Assembly (NCBI RefSeq): GCF_032854445.1
Contig: NC_088307.1
Span: 13,468,017-13,532,016 of the forward strand
From: Liolophura sinensis
Taxonomy: Eukaryota > Mollusca > Polyplacophora > Chitonida > Chitonidae
Length of the DNA stretch: 64,000 nucleotides
Direction: 5' to 3'
Shown: positions 37,301-50,402 of the stretch, in pieces
Position numbering within the stretch: the first letter of the stretch is position 1
Layout: each line of letters opens with the position of its first letter
Notes under the pieces: model-generated
What the model was told of the DNA's origin: nothing
Database searches by the model: none
What the model saw: only the letters and a program-made list of their open reading frames with translations
Position numbers and translations under genes: made by a program

Positions 37301-40300
37301 TCCATAGTTCTTTCAGAATATTTCAAAATATTGGTTCCATAGGTGGCAGTGATACCAAATTAATTAAAACTACAGTAGGCCTACGCTAAAATCGTTATTT
37401 TAAATTTAAACAGTAATTCTATTTTAACAAAAAAACATATACTGCAGAGAGTGGTTGGGGCAATTTTAACATGTGCGTTAACTGACTTATCATTCAGCAT
37501 CGCAGCCCACGTCGTGATCTGAGCAAATCCACATTGACTGGTCACTGATTAGAATGACGATAACACTACATGGTCAATGCAAAACTTCATTACGGCCATC
37601 TGTAGATTCACCCGCTCCGACTGTTCAGGGGGGTGTCTCAGCATCTTTGACACACCCAGTTCTGACAAAATTAACATAGGACAGATAGAGAAAATAGGAG
37701 AAAATTGGAAGTGAGACAGGCTGATTTCAAATTCTGGTTTAAAATCTATGGGCTTGATGACAATAAGCAGTCAACGAGACTGGTGGGACCGCAGTCAATG
37801 AGACTGGTGGGACCGCAGTCAATGAGACTCATGGGACCGCAGTCAATGAGACTGGTGGGACCGCAGTCAATGAGACTCATGGGACCGCAGTCAATGAGAC
37901 TCGTGGGACCACAGTCAACGAGATTCGTGGAACTGCAGTCAATGAGACTGGTGGGACCGCAGTCAACGAGACTCATGGGACCGCAGTCAACGAGACTCAT
38001 GGGGCCACAGTCAACGAGATTCGTGGAACTGCAGTCAATGAGACTCGTGGGACCGCAGTCAACGAGACTCATGGGACCACAGTCAACGAGATTCGTGGAA
38101 CTGCAGTCAATGAGACTCGTGGGGCCGCAGTCAATGAGACTCATGGGACCGCAATCAATGAGACTGGTGGGACCACAGTCAACGAGACTGGTGGGACCGC
38201 AGCCAACGAGACTGGTGGAACCGCAGTCAACGACTCGTGGAACGGCAGTCAATGAGACTCATGGGACCGCAGTCAATGAGACTCATGGGACCGCAGTCAA
38301 TGAGACTCGTGGGACCGCAGTCAACGAGACTGGTGGGACCGCAGCCAACGAGACTGGTGGGACCGCAGTCAACAACTCGTGGAACGGCAGTCAATGAGAC
38401 TCATGGGACCGCAGTCAACGAGACTGGTGGGACCGCAGTCAACGAGACTGGTGGGACCGCAGTCAACGAGACTGGTGGAACCGCCGCCAACGAGACTCAT
38501 GGGACCGCAGTCAACGAGACTGGTGGGACCGCAGTCAATGAGACTCATGGGACCACAGTCAACGAGACTCATGTGACCGCAGTTAACGAGACTGGTGGGA
38601 CCGCAGTCAACGAGACTGGTGGAACCGCCGCCAACAAGACTGATGGGACCGCAGTCAACGAGGCTGGTGGAACCGCAGTCAATGAGACCCATGTCCAGTG
38701 TTTGTTGGAGACCACTTGTCTTCTACTGATATGGCCTGCAATACTGTGCGTTAAACATGTAAAAGTTGGTCAGTATTCAACCTGCCAAAGGTCAATGGTT
38801 TACACTGGGCATTCCAGTTTCCTAGCTGCCATTCATCAGTATAGCAATGACCAAAAATCAATACAAAACTACTATGACATAACAAAGGGTTAAATCCTGA
38901 ATATTGAATGTCCTTAATGCTCATACAAATTTTCAATTCCTCCAAGGAGCAGGTCATGAATGTGTGGTTAAGTGTCTTGCCTTATAATTACTAGCAGGGT
39001 GTTCAAAAAGGGCAAGTAGCAGGCTGCAGACAGCTTTCTACTGTCGTCCCCTTAGCAGGCTGCAGACAGGTGTTTATTGCTGTCCCTGTAGCCGCCTACT
39101 TTGAATATTCTTAGGGTTTAAATCAAAAGTAATTGTGACATGATTACTTTCAATTCAGCCACCTACTTTTGAACTCTGACCTCCTTCTACAATTCTAAAT
39201 GAACTTAACCCTGACTAGGATACCTCAGGTCTGTGTTCAATATCCCATCCTAACTGTAAAGGGAATGTTTAACATTCCCTGGCTTTCTTCCACTGATAGG
39301 AAGTTTTCATGTTGTGTTGCATGAAGTTCCCCAGAGACCAATTTCCTGCCACCAAATATGAAGATACCACATATGGGAGAGTTCATTAGTAAAGTTTGGT
39401 GGTTTAATCTGGGCACTGCAACACTTCCTGGCATCAATGTGCACCAATCAACTATCCACAACAGGGTAGCCATCGTCAAATTTAAGCACCCAGTTGTGGC
39501 GGCTTTTCAAAGCAGCATTTCACTTCCTACTTGGCCTTTTCAGTTTCCCCATTGTTTTTACCATCACTTACTGTAAACAGGGTCATGACTTCCAATGCTG
39601 AATTTCAATGAAACAGACATTTGATGTATAGTGTACTTTCCAATGATAGATTTAGGCATCGGATGGTCGATTGAAAAGTAGCAGATTACTGCGAGATCTT
39701 GCGATATTTCTATTTGAAAAATGGTGGCCGTCTGAAATGAGAAAGTGACTTTATATAACTTATATGGTATATGATCTTTTCACTCATACGTCGGCCTACA
39801 TCTAAAGGTTCAGTATCAACATAATGACCTCTTGATCATCATACCGATACAATCACCTTGGAGATAACAAGAACTGAGCTAAACTTGGAATACATATCTT
39901 CCATGCACATAACTTCTGTCTTTACAACATAGACTATGGCCCCTTATGGCCATGCAATATACATTTCGAATGTGCCCAGTGTAAGTCCAGTGACCACTTA
40001 GGTCACGTATGATTCTTTCTACAAACCTGTGTCCATTTTCACAAACCTTAATTGATCCATATGTACATTGTTACATCGATTCGAAAGTTTTCCCTGAAAA
40101 AGCTGAATAATGAACAATTTTGAGAAAGGTGCAAAACACTTTCATAGATAAATTACTTTCATGTAAATAAACATCACACTTTCAGGACATGGATGTATAT
40201 TTCGGATCATTCAATAATTTTCATCTTTTTTCTAAATTCTAATTTATATTAAAACATTGAATTCCTGCTTTTTTTTAAAACTGTACTGCTCAGTCAGAAA

Positions 40301-41245
40301 CCTAGCCATATTATATGACTGTACACTAATACCACAACCTTCTTGAATATAAAAGAGCCACTTTCAGTGCAACTTATGCACGTTTTTACTTTTATTTGGG
40401 AGACTTAACTTCTTGGTTAGATTGACCCATTTCAGGGCTTCACAAAAAGTATAATTTTATCAGTCTGAAGAATATGACTGAATAAACACCTTGCACACAT
40501 GTGAAAAAGTTGAAGAAATACAATCAAATAATCCAGGGTGAGAGAGTTTGTCATTCACGGATTTATTTTTACATGTACTATCACACAATCGAAGGGTAAT
40601 GGCTGCATGTAATTCATGAAAGAGGATGAAAAGGTAGGCTACATGTAAGATCTTTTAAATAACATCAGAGAAAAAATCACTGGGCTGTATAATTGAAGTA
40701 AATGATAAAAATGGGAACATTGTATTTACAAGATGTCATGACTCGCCAGCAAAAAGGGGATTTCCAGATATTAGTATACTGGGTACATTGAGATTCACCC
40801 AGCTAGTATAATATCCTGTCTAGCTGATTCATGCTTTGCACGCTCCAAACATTATGCTGTCTAAAACTTTCTTTACTTACTTAATATTTACTTTATTAGT
40901 TTTGAACCTAACTCATGGTTTGGTAACCTTTTCACATATGAAAGAACAATTTATACACATTTATAACTTGCTTTTGGAGACAAAACTCCAATGGTTGGAT
41001 TGGCCAGTACCACAAAAAGTAAAAATGTTATCAGTCTACACAGAAAAATGCTTTCAGAACAATTACAGTGGACAGTTTATTTGATATTTCCAGATCCAAA
41101 TATCAATAAACTGCTTTTGTTAAAATAGACTGCTTTCATCACGCAGTTCAAAAAATTTGCAAAGTCAGAATAGTTTACTATAGCACTTGAAATGCTCTTG
41201 GAAGACTACTAAAACCAAACTATTAAAGATATACAAGAGACATTG

Positions 41246-41311
<66 letters not shown>

Positions 41312-44300
41312 AACCGTGAGAAGTAAACAAGGAAACAATATTTTCCTTGTTTGTTTTCCAATATATATATAACAAAATACATATACAAGGTGTTGATGCC
41401 AGTATACATATACGGAGTCCTACGGTGTTGTAGCAAAGGTATGTCCCCAGGTGTGAAAAAGCCTTAATGAGGATCTAGGTGTGCATTTACAGGTAAATCG
41501 CCTCAGTGAAAAATCAACATTAGTAGTCACTCGACCATGACTCTGTTTTGACCTTTAGCTTTCTTCCAAATACAAACCAGACGTTTTGTTAACTTTGGCA
41601 TGCCTATAAGCTTAACAGCTGAAACTTGACACTTTGTAGCTACTGTATTAGTAAAGCTGTGGGCAGTACTAGTACTGTACTGGCTACCACTAATTCGGTC
41701 CTTTCTGTTCAGAAAACATACCTGAAAGTAATTATTGGTTGTAATTTACAAGAATCTATCCAAATAATTCTGGTTCGGTCAAGCTGAAAATAATGTGATA
41801 ATAATGTGAAAATAATGCACGCTGCAGCCAGATATTCAGGACTTGGTAATATTCACATATAATCATGAACATTCCTCAAAGGGCTCATGATTTATGTTTC
41901 TGTGGTGACAAGTAACTTGGAGTCTTGGAGTCTGTCTGTCTGTCTGTCTGTCTGTCAGTCAACAATATTTTTAACATGGGCCATTTAATTATTTATGGAG
42001 CTGAGAGCAAAACCTTATAATCAATGTTTTGTGTGATATCGCGGCTATTGCAAATTCACAGCACATATTCAGTGATCAGATGAGATCAACACAGCAATGA
42101 AAAAAAAAAGCCAATAAAATCTCCCATGCCCACCTCACAATTTTGTCATTTTTACCACTTCTTAGGTAAATTTAGAACTTCCTTATAAAAACATCTGTCA
42201 CCATAAAAAGCAGGAATTCCTCCAATAAAAGAGGGAAAATATCATACCGTCATACAGCAAAAAACTCAGTTGATAAAAAAAAAAAATCAGTGGAACAGGT
42301 TAAAATTTTTAAACTGTGTTAAAATGTATTGTAGATACTGTAAAGGTGTTAGTGCAGTAGAGAGATCTTTGTACAGATTACTGCACACAGGCTATGTGCC
42401 AAAATTTGCATGGACACGTGTCCTTAAAAAACTTTATAACTCAATTAGGGACACCAGTGGCAAAAAGCTTTTGCTTTCCTGACTATTATAAAACATGAGA
42501 AGACTTTGATGCCTATATGTAGATGAACCAGCTATTATGCACCATATGTTTTATAACTCCGAAAAAAAAAACGCAGCTTTTGGCCGAATTTGTACGTCGA
42601 TAAGGGAGCTATAACCACTGTGCGGTTGTTTACGAACTAGCAGCCAGAGAACTCCCAAAGGGAGATAACTGCTGTGGAATAAACGCAAGTGATTGGTGGA
42701 TATTAAGATGAGATTGTGGGATATTACCTCGTGAACTCGTGGGATAATACTTTGTCAGCGTGACATTGCGTTCCTTGACCATCTCTTGACCAATGGAAGG
42801 GAAATTACCCTATGAGGTGTAAAAATAAATACAACAACCAGGCTTACCTGTATCAACTTAAACGGCCTTTCAGCACTGGTCAGTCAGATTAGGGTCCAGA
42901 TTATCTACCTGTACCTATGTGAGTATTTGCACAGGTAAACAGCTGATTCAAGGAGAAACAGTTACACCGGTGTTATCATGTTATGATGATCAATAGCCCG
43001 TCCAACAGAATGAGACATCTCGAATATCCAAATGTACGTGTATGTGGGCCCACGCTCAAATTAGTATGCACGGGAAGAAGTTTGGGGATTGGTTTGTAGG
43101 TGAGTGACTAATTAGTTCACTGATAAAAGAATAGGTCAAACTTTTTTGGGACACTATGATCATGAATCTCTTTACAACTAAAACATGACAAGCCAATATA
43201 ACACACCTATATGGAACAATTTATGTTATAACATACATATTTATAGTGTTGTTATTTTTCCACAGATCACAAGTTTTCACAGATCACAATTTGTATGCTT
43301 AATTATCAATAAACAAGATCATCATGGAAAACGTTCTGTCTTGTCACTCTGCAGTGGTAAGATTTCAGCATCAGTCACCCATACAATAAAACAATTCCTT
43401 CACCCATTTATCTCTTGCACTCCGGCCGTACATGGGGAGGTCTGACAGCAACCTGCAGATGGTCGTGGGTTTCCCCCAGGCTCTGCTGGGTTTCCTCCAA
43501 CCATAATGCTGGCCGCTGTCATATAAGTGAAATATTCTTGAGTACTGTGTAAAACGCCATTTTAACTAGATAAATACATAAATCCTAGTAAACAAAGTTA
43601 AACTTTTTTTCTAATGCAATCCCCAGTATCACTGTATTTTGGTATGTACAAGTACATGGTTTATCTATACATTGTAGTATAATTTCATAATACCATTGTA
43701 TACCGCTTAGCAGATACATTCTTAAAAAGTACACTATTTGACTTTTTTTAACAAATTTATAAGAAAAACCTTTGAATCAGCTAGCTCCCTTGCTGAACGC
43801 CACAAAAGAGTGTTGAATTCATTGTACTGTGGCCTATATCTCTATTTGTGAAATACCATCCACCCATAAATGGTTGTATCTTTATATTCACTAGGGTTGT
43901 GATAAAACTGGGTAATAATAGAGCCTCTCTAAGAGGTCCTGCTTGGGTAAACTAACCCGGACAAAAGATGTAACGCCCTTTTATAAACACACTGTAGGTG
44001 AACAAAAAATGAATACACAGGAAAAAACTAACATGATAGTAAATATGAGTTAAGTTGTGAAAAACACAAATCTCACGGCATGTATATTGCCCACGTACTC
44101 TCCCATTCCACCATTGCATTCAGTATTTTTCTTGCTTCAGCGGAGCACAAATTGGATATCAGCACTGAACAAATGCTGTCTTAGTTTTACCCTTAAATGA
44201 CAGCTAATTATATTGAACATATTTCCTGGTAAACAAAGAAGTAAATTAAGAAATTAATTTGTTTTTTTTTTTGAATGGAAATAAACTTCAATGTTTGCAT

Positions 44301-47300
44301 CAACACTACCTGGACTCAGGATACTAAAACCACACACTGAAGTTGTATGTTGGATGATAATGGAAGTATAATTAATGTATAATTAATCAAATTGCACATT
44401 TTAAGAAAAAGAGTTGGACAATAGCATATTAAACACAACTGACTGTTTTTCTTTAATGGCTTAATTTACGAGTGGAAAAAATAATTTCTGTAACTGTAAT
44501 TAATCCAAAAAAGTCAAAAGTAATTGACTACAATTACTGAATACTGGAGTCAGAATGCTTGATACAAACAATTAGTACATTAATTATGTTATTTAATAAC
44601 TTTGATACAGCTTTCTTAATTATATAAATTCAGTTCAACCAAGAATAATTCATAATTTATTTTAAATACCTACATTCCGCAAATGACTACGAACTAACTG
44701 AAGATTTGCATATTTACATCTACTGTTCAGTAGAAGTGAATGTTGATGATTAATTAAAAAGGAATTAATATTCTCTAATTTTCGCTTTCATATTAACCAA
44801 AGCGAATGAAAATATGAACACTGTTTGTACTGCCTGACTCATCCATGCTATATTTGTACAATGCACTTCTGCAACACCTATTTTAAATTAATTTTACAAT
44901 GGACTGGCTAAAATATGGTGATAAAATCATGGAGTATTGCTAAATAGACATCTTATTTTACAACACTTCTGGAAACATAAATCAAATAAAAGACTATTAA
45001 TGGTAAAGTCAAGTTTTGAAGTGAGTCTATCGCAGAAAAAGTATATAAAAGATGTCGGTTTCATATTTTGCTGTGAAAAAGATCTGGATAAAGCTGTCAC
45101 CCTTGCATCAGGCCAAAATATATCTTCAATGGCAATATTTAAACCATGTCCTTTTAGTACAAGGTTAGATTATACCAGATGAAGGAAAAAAGGTCAGACC
45201 TGCTTACATTATGCACATGAACTGATGGACTGGACCACTGATGGAACACGCAAGCTCTACAGTTTCTGAGTCAGAGGTACTTTCTATCTCCTCAATTATA
45301 CAGGTTTGACAGGTCAGTGACGTGTGTTATGTGACAATGACTTCAGGCAATGACTGGGTTTCTATGCACACTTACAAAAAAGTGTCGTGTATGTCAAACA
45401 AAAACCAAATTATTTCTGAAGATTTCAGACATATGTCACACCCATACTGTACCATGTATCAGCTAGGGTTAATGCGCTGGCCCAGCTTTATGACAACGCT
45501 AAACATAATGCATTCTTGCTGACCAGAAAATGCAGCTGTCCTAATATAGAGGTGTTTTCATGTGCACTTGATTCATCTGTAAATCTATTAAATGTGGACA
45601 TTTACTCTTATTATTGTGTCATTTCAGGTAATTTAACTAGACATATACCACATACATGTGTCAGGTAATTCCATACAGGGCTTCAACATACAATATCTTA
45701 ATCAATTACATGTGTTTACTGTATGTGTAAGGTTATGAATTTCACTAAAATTGTGATATATGCATGAGCATGCAGCCGAGAGAAAAATATTTATTGAAGG
45801 TGTATCTGTCTTAAACGCCATTCTGTGAAGTTTTAAAATCTTTGAACAACATCGTTATACATGTTCATAGGATACCAATTTTCATTCCATCATTAAATGA
45901 TTCAACTGCATTTTAAATTCCTGCATTATTCTTTTATCCAACTGCACATTTGAACCTTAATGTCTCTGTAACAGTTTTTTGTATGTAGTTTCAGGTAATC
46001 TAAGGGGAAATATACACATGATGTGGCCATAGCTATGCATACAGTGGGACAGACTGCCTGACGTAAGACTGAGCACCTGGGAGAAGAGCCACCTGGTCCT
46101 ATAGACCACTTTGAGGTATGGCAGCCAGGTGATTGGCGAGTAATGCTACTCACATACACTTGTACTACTTTATGAACCGTATCTTAAAGAGGCCGTGTCT
46201 GGCCATTAGCCTATGGTAATAATAATCATCCAAGGTTGCTTCTCTACTTGTTTCAATATTCTGTTCCACTGAACTGCCCGATATCATGAAATGCTTCTCT
46301 ACTTGTTTCAATATTCTGTTCCACTGAGGTATGGCAGTCAGGTGATTGGCAAGTAATGCTACTCACATACACATGTACTACTTTATGAACCGTATCTTAA
46401 AGAGGCCGTGTCTGGCCATTAGCCTATGGTAATAATAATCATCCAAGGTTGCTTCTCTACTTGTTTCAATATTCTGTTCCACTGAACTGCCCGATATCAT
46501 GAAATGCTTGTCTACATGTTTCAATATTCTGTTCCACTGAACTGCCTGATGTCATGAAATGCTTCTCTACTTGTTTCCGTATTCTGTTCCACTGAACTGC
46601 CCGATATCATGAAATGCTTCTCTACATATTTCAGTATTCTCTTCCAATGAACTGTCTGATATCATGAAATGCTTCTCTACTTGTTTCAGTATTCTGTTTT
46701 ACTGAACTGCCTGATGTCATGAAGTGCTTCTCTACTTGTTTCCGTATTCTGTTCCACTGAACTGCCCAATATCATGAAATGCTTCTCTACTTGTTTCAAT
46801 ATTCTGTTCCACTGAACTGTCTGATGTCATGAAATGCCTCTCTACTTGTTTCAGTATTCTGTTCCACTGAACTGTCTGATATCATGAAATGCTTCTCTAC
46901 ATGTTTCAATATTCTCTTCCAATGAACTGCCTGATATCATGAAATCCTTCTCCACATGTTTCAATATTCTCTTCCAATGAACTGCTTGATATCATGAAAT
47001 GCTTCTCCACTTTTTTTTCAATATTCTGTTCCACTGAACCGCCCGATATCATGAAATGCTTCTCTACTTGTTTCAGTATTCTGTTCCACTGAACCGCCTG
47101 ATGTCATGAAATGCTTCTCTACTTCTTTCAATATTCTGTTCCACTGAACCGCCCGATAGCATGAAATGCTTCTCTACTTGTTTCAGTATTCTGTTCCACT
47201 GAACTGCCCGATATCATGAAATGCTTCTCTACTTGTTTCAACATTCTGTTCCAGTGAACTGCTTGATATCATGAAATTTCCTTGAAATTATTTCATGTTG

Positions 47301-50300
47301 TTTGGAAAGTGGCTTCAACAATAACTTAAAGTATTATTCTTTATTATTATTATTTATTATTTATAAACCTGCACTTTCTGTGTATACAGCACTAAGATTC
47401 TAGAGCTAGATACAACCACTGGATATTAAACTGTAATATAATTGGTCATATTTGAAAACAAATGGTTTTTGTTTTGTTTTTTTCTTTTCAGGTGCAAATC
47501 AGCATCATGAACATGTACATGAGCTCAAAATTAAAATGTAAGTTTTTTATTCAGTCATTCTGCAGTAGAAAGATTTCAGCATCAGTCTCTACACACATAA
47601 TAATACAGTTTTTTCACCTTTTATCTCTTGCAAATTTATACATTATTTTAAGTTATGAATTCTTTACATCCAAGGCTACTAGCCTTATAATCAAGCCAAT
47701 CAACCAGTCAGGATTTGAGAGTCTTGTACTTGGTATTTTTATAACCATGCAAACACACAAAAACTGAAGAAAAAAAAAGGCAAGCGAAGCAAGCGAAAAC
47801 AGCAATAGTTGGATGTGAACCTACTATCCTGTATTTAAACATGTAAATATGACATAACTATCATGCACAGATGAGACTAATTATACCTTCAAAATTTACA
47901 TTCCAATTTAGTTTTCATTCAGATTCATGAATATGACACAAAAACTAAGACAAAAATTTGACACATGAAACACAAACTTAGGAATTTAGCTGCAAAGAGT
48001 AGCTAATTTTCTCTCTCTTCGTTTTTTGTTTGTGCCTTCACATACAGCAACAGGTATGAAATGCGGATCAATCATATCACCCGCTATTTTTAATTAAACG
48101 GAATAAATGCATCATAATTATGTTTACAGTAGCCACACAGACATCTTACTCTTAGAGACAAAAAATAGTTATAAACATAATTAAAAGAATCTGACCCAGA
48201 TATGTCAAATATTCCTGTAAAAGATCAATGATGGCATACTGGCCATCCCCACGGGACAGTATGTACTCTGTGCTACCATGGCAACTGTTGTCTGCACTCA
48301 ACTGTCACGAACAGCAGTTTTCATCAATGTTGATCAGTAGCACTTAAGATCTGAATCAAACTGATCAGCGTATGTTTTAATGTATTCAGATAATTTCTGT
48401 TTGTACAGAAGATCCTGTGATTGATCAATAATTATCAGGCACATTTTAACAAGTACAACAGATATGCTCAGTATTTGGATATTCCAACCAACCCACCAAT
48501 AAAGAGCCCACGCTCTAAAGCTTTTATCCGCATCCTGATTGAACGTTTTCTCCATTTTAATTTCTTTGTAGTTCTTAGCGTTTTCATTCGGTTTCTGTTT
48601 ATCAGGCTAAAATTAGCAAAGCTTGTTGTCTCAGTTCAGCAATGTAAAAGAAAAAGTGTCCATGCATTCAACTTGACCATGAGAATCTTTCAAGGTAAAA
48701 AAGTTGCAGAAACTTACAACAGAGAAAATTTTTGCTAGTGCATTATGGCTGCTAATTAATCAAACCAATAAGATAAACCTGGAGATTTTCATAATTAAAA
48801 ATAACGATAAGTATTCTGGGTAAGACTATAAAGCCATGAGATAGCTGTTAATTATTGCAGACATACAGCAGGTAAATCCCAACCTACTGCTGATGGCAAA
48901 TGAATTACAGGTGTGGCTGGTTTTGACCAGGTGTGCTGTAAAACTATCTGACTATAATACCACTGAATACTTATCTCTATATACTTATCTCTAGGATGAC
49001 TGATGGCAATTTTTACAGTACTGTGACCTAAGTCGGCTGATAATGAATTCTAGATTCATCTACAGTTTATAATGCCTACAGAGTTCACGTAAGGATGCAA
49101 TATTAATGCAATGTATGCAGACCCCATTACAGGTAGCATCTACAGTAAGCTGACCGCGTGATGTCCAAGCTAATTTTAGTTGTTCATATTTCGGACGATT
49201 ATCTACTTCAAAAGGACATACAAATTAACAAATTGCATGAATATTGCATCTAACCCTTTAACAGGTCCACAGGTACACATTTCTGTGTAGGCTGTCAAAA
49301 TTCTCTTACTTGAAAACAGGTACTTGCAAAAAATCAAACTACTCTCACAATGAACACTTTTAGGTACAGCATTTTTATAAATTGTTTTCAATTTCTGTTT
49401 CCTATCTGGGTATACCATCCCACACATTTTAGTCTGCTTGAGTTAAATAGCTTTATTCAGCTGAGCTAAACATACACTATATATCCACATATCAATATTC
49501 ATATATCAGGCCATATTTCAAGATATATTTATGGCCATAACTGGACTGATCAAATCTCCAAAAAAGGACTCAAAATATGATTTTGATTTTCAATTCACAT
49601 AAATTTATTTAAAATCTCTTTTTCCTTTTCATCAGACGGGGAAAAAAAGACGGAATTTCCTACCAAGCAACCCTATTATTTCTGATAGCTAGGATCAAGT
49701 TATGCCAAACAATGGACAGTTTTAAGGATAGCCTGAGTCTAGTCAATACCAGGTAGGTTGTTACAAGAAAGTCAGTCAGCAGAAAAATGTAGGTCCTTAC
49801 AAAGTGCGTCATCAACTATAGGTAAGCCTTTGTGAGGATCGATCTTCGGTAACATTTTTTCCGTCAGTCTTTTTCATTGTGTGGCTTCCCATTAGCGCAG
49901 TGTTTACCCATGCGGTCGTGATCGTGGGCGATTCAAGTATTTTCTGTCTAAAGCCGATAAACCTGTACCAACAGACTCTCCAGTATCTCACTGCTATTAT
50001 TATGACTGAAATTCCATTGCAGCTGCTTTGCATGCATTTATATTTTTGTATTCAGCATCACCCATATCAGATAATATACCGGGACAATTCTTTATTTTTA
50101 GAAAACAAAAATAGGTCTTATCTACACCTAATTACTGACTAGAATAATCAGAAAGATTGTAAAGCTAGCTAGAACATAATGCTGTATATACATGTATTTT
50201 AAAATCCCCTGTAGAAGTCCGATGCTTTCGTGTAAGAGCTCTCCTTCGTGACCTTGTCCAATCATGCATTGCATAATAACTTTCGAAGCATTCATGACCT

Positions 50301-50361
50301 CTTTTGTCATTAAGCTTACACAGACACATACATCCGCATGAAGTCATGCTATATATATATA

Positions 50362-50402
<41 letters not shown>

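Noticed and set aside
37705-38893. Repetitive protein gene (MRLVGPQS repeats)
   Set aside because: Low-complexity minisatellite, open on both strands, inside an intron, with a frame break in the middle and no domain outside the repeat.
41187-41436. Short frames encoding IYIYIY runs
   Set aside because: They are translations of a (TA)n microsatellite.
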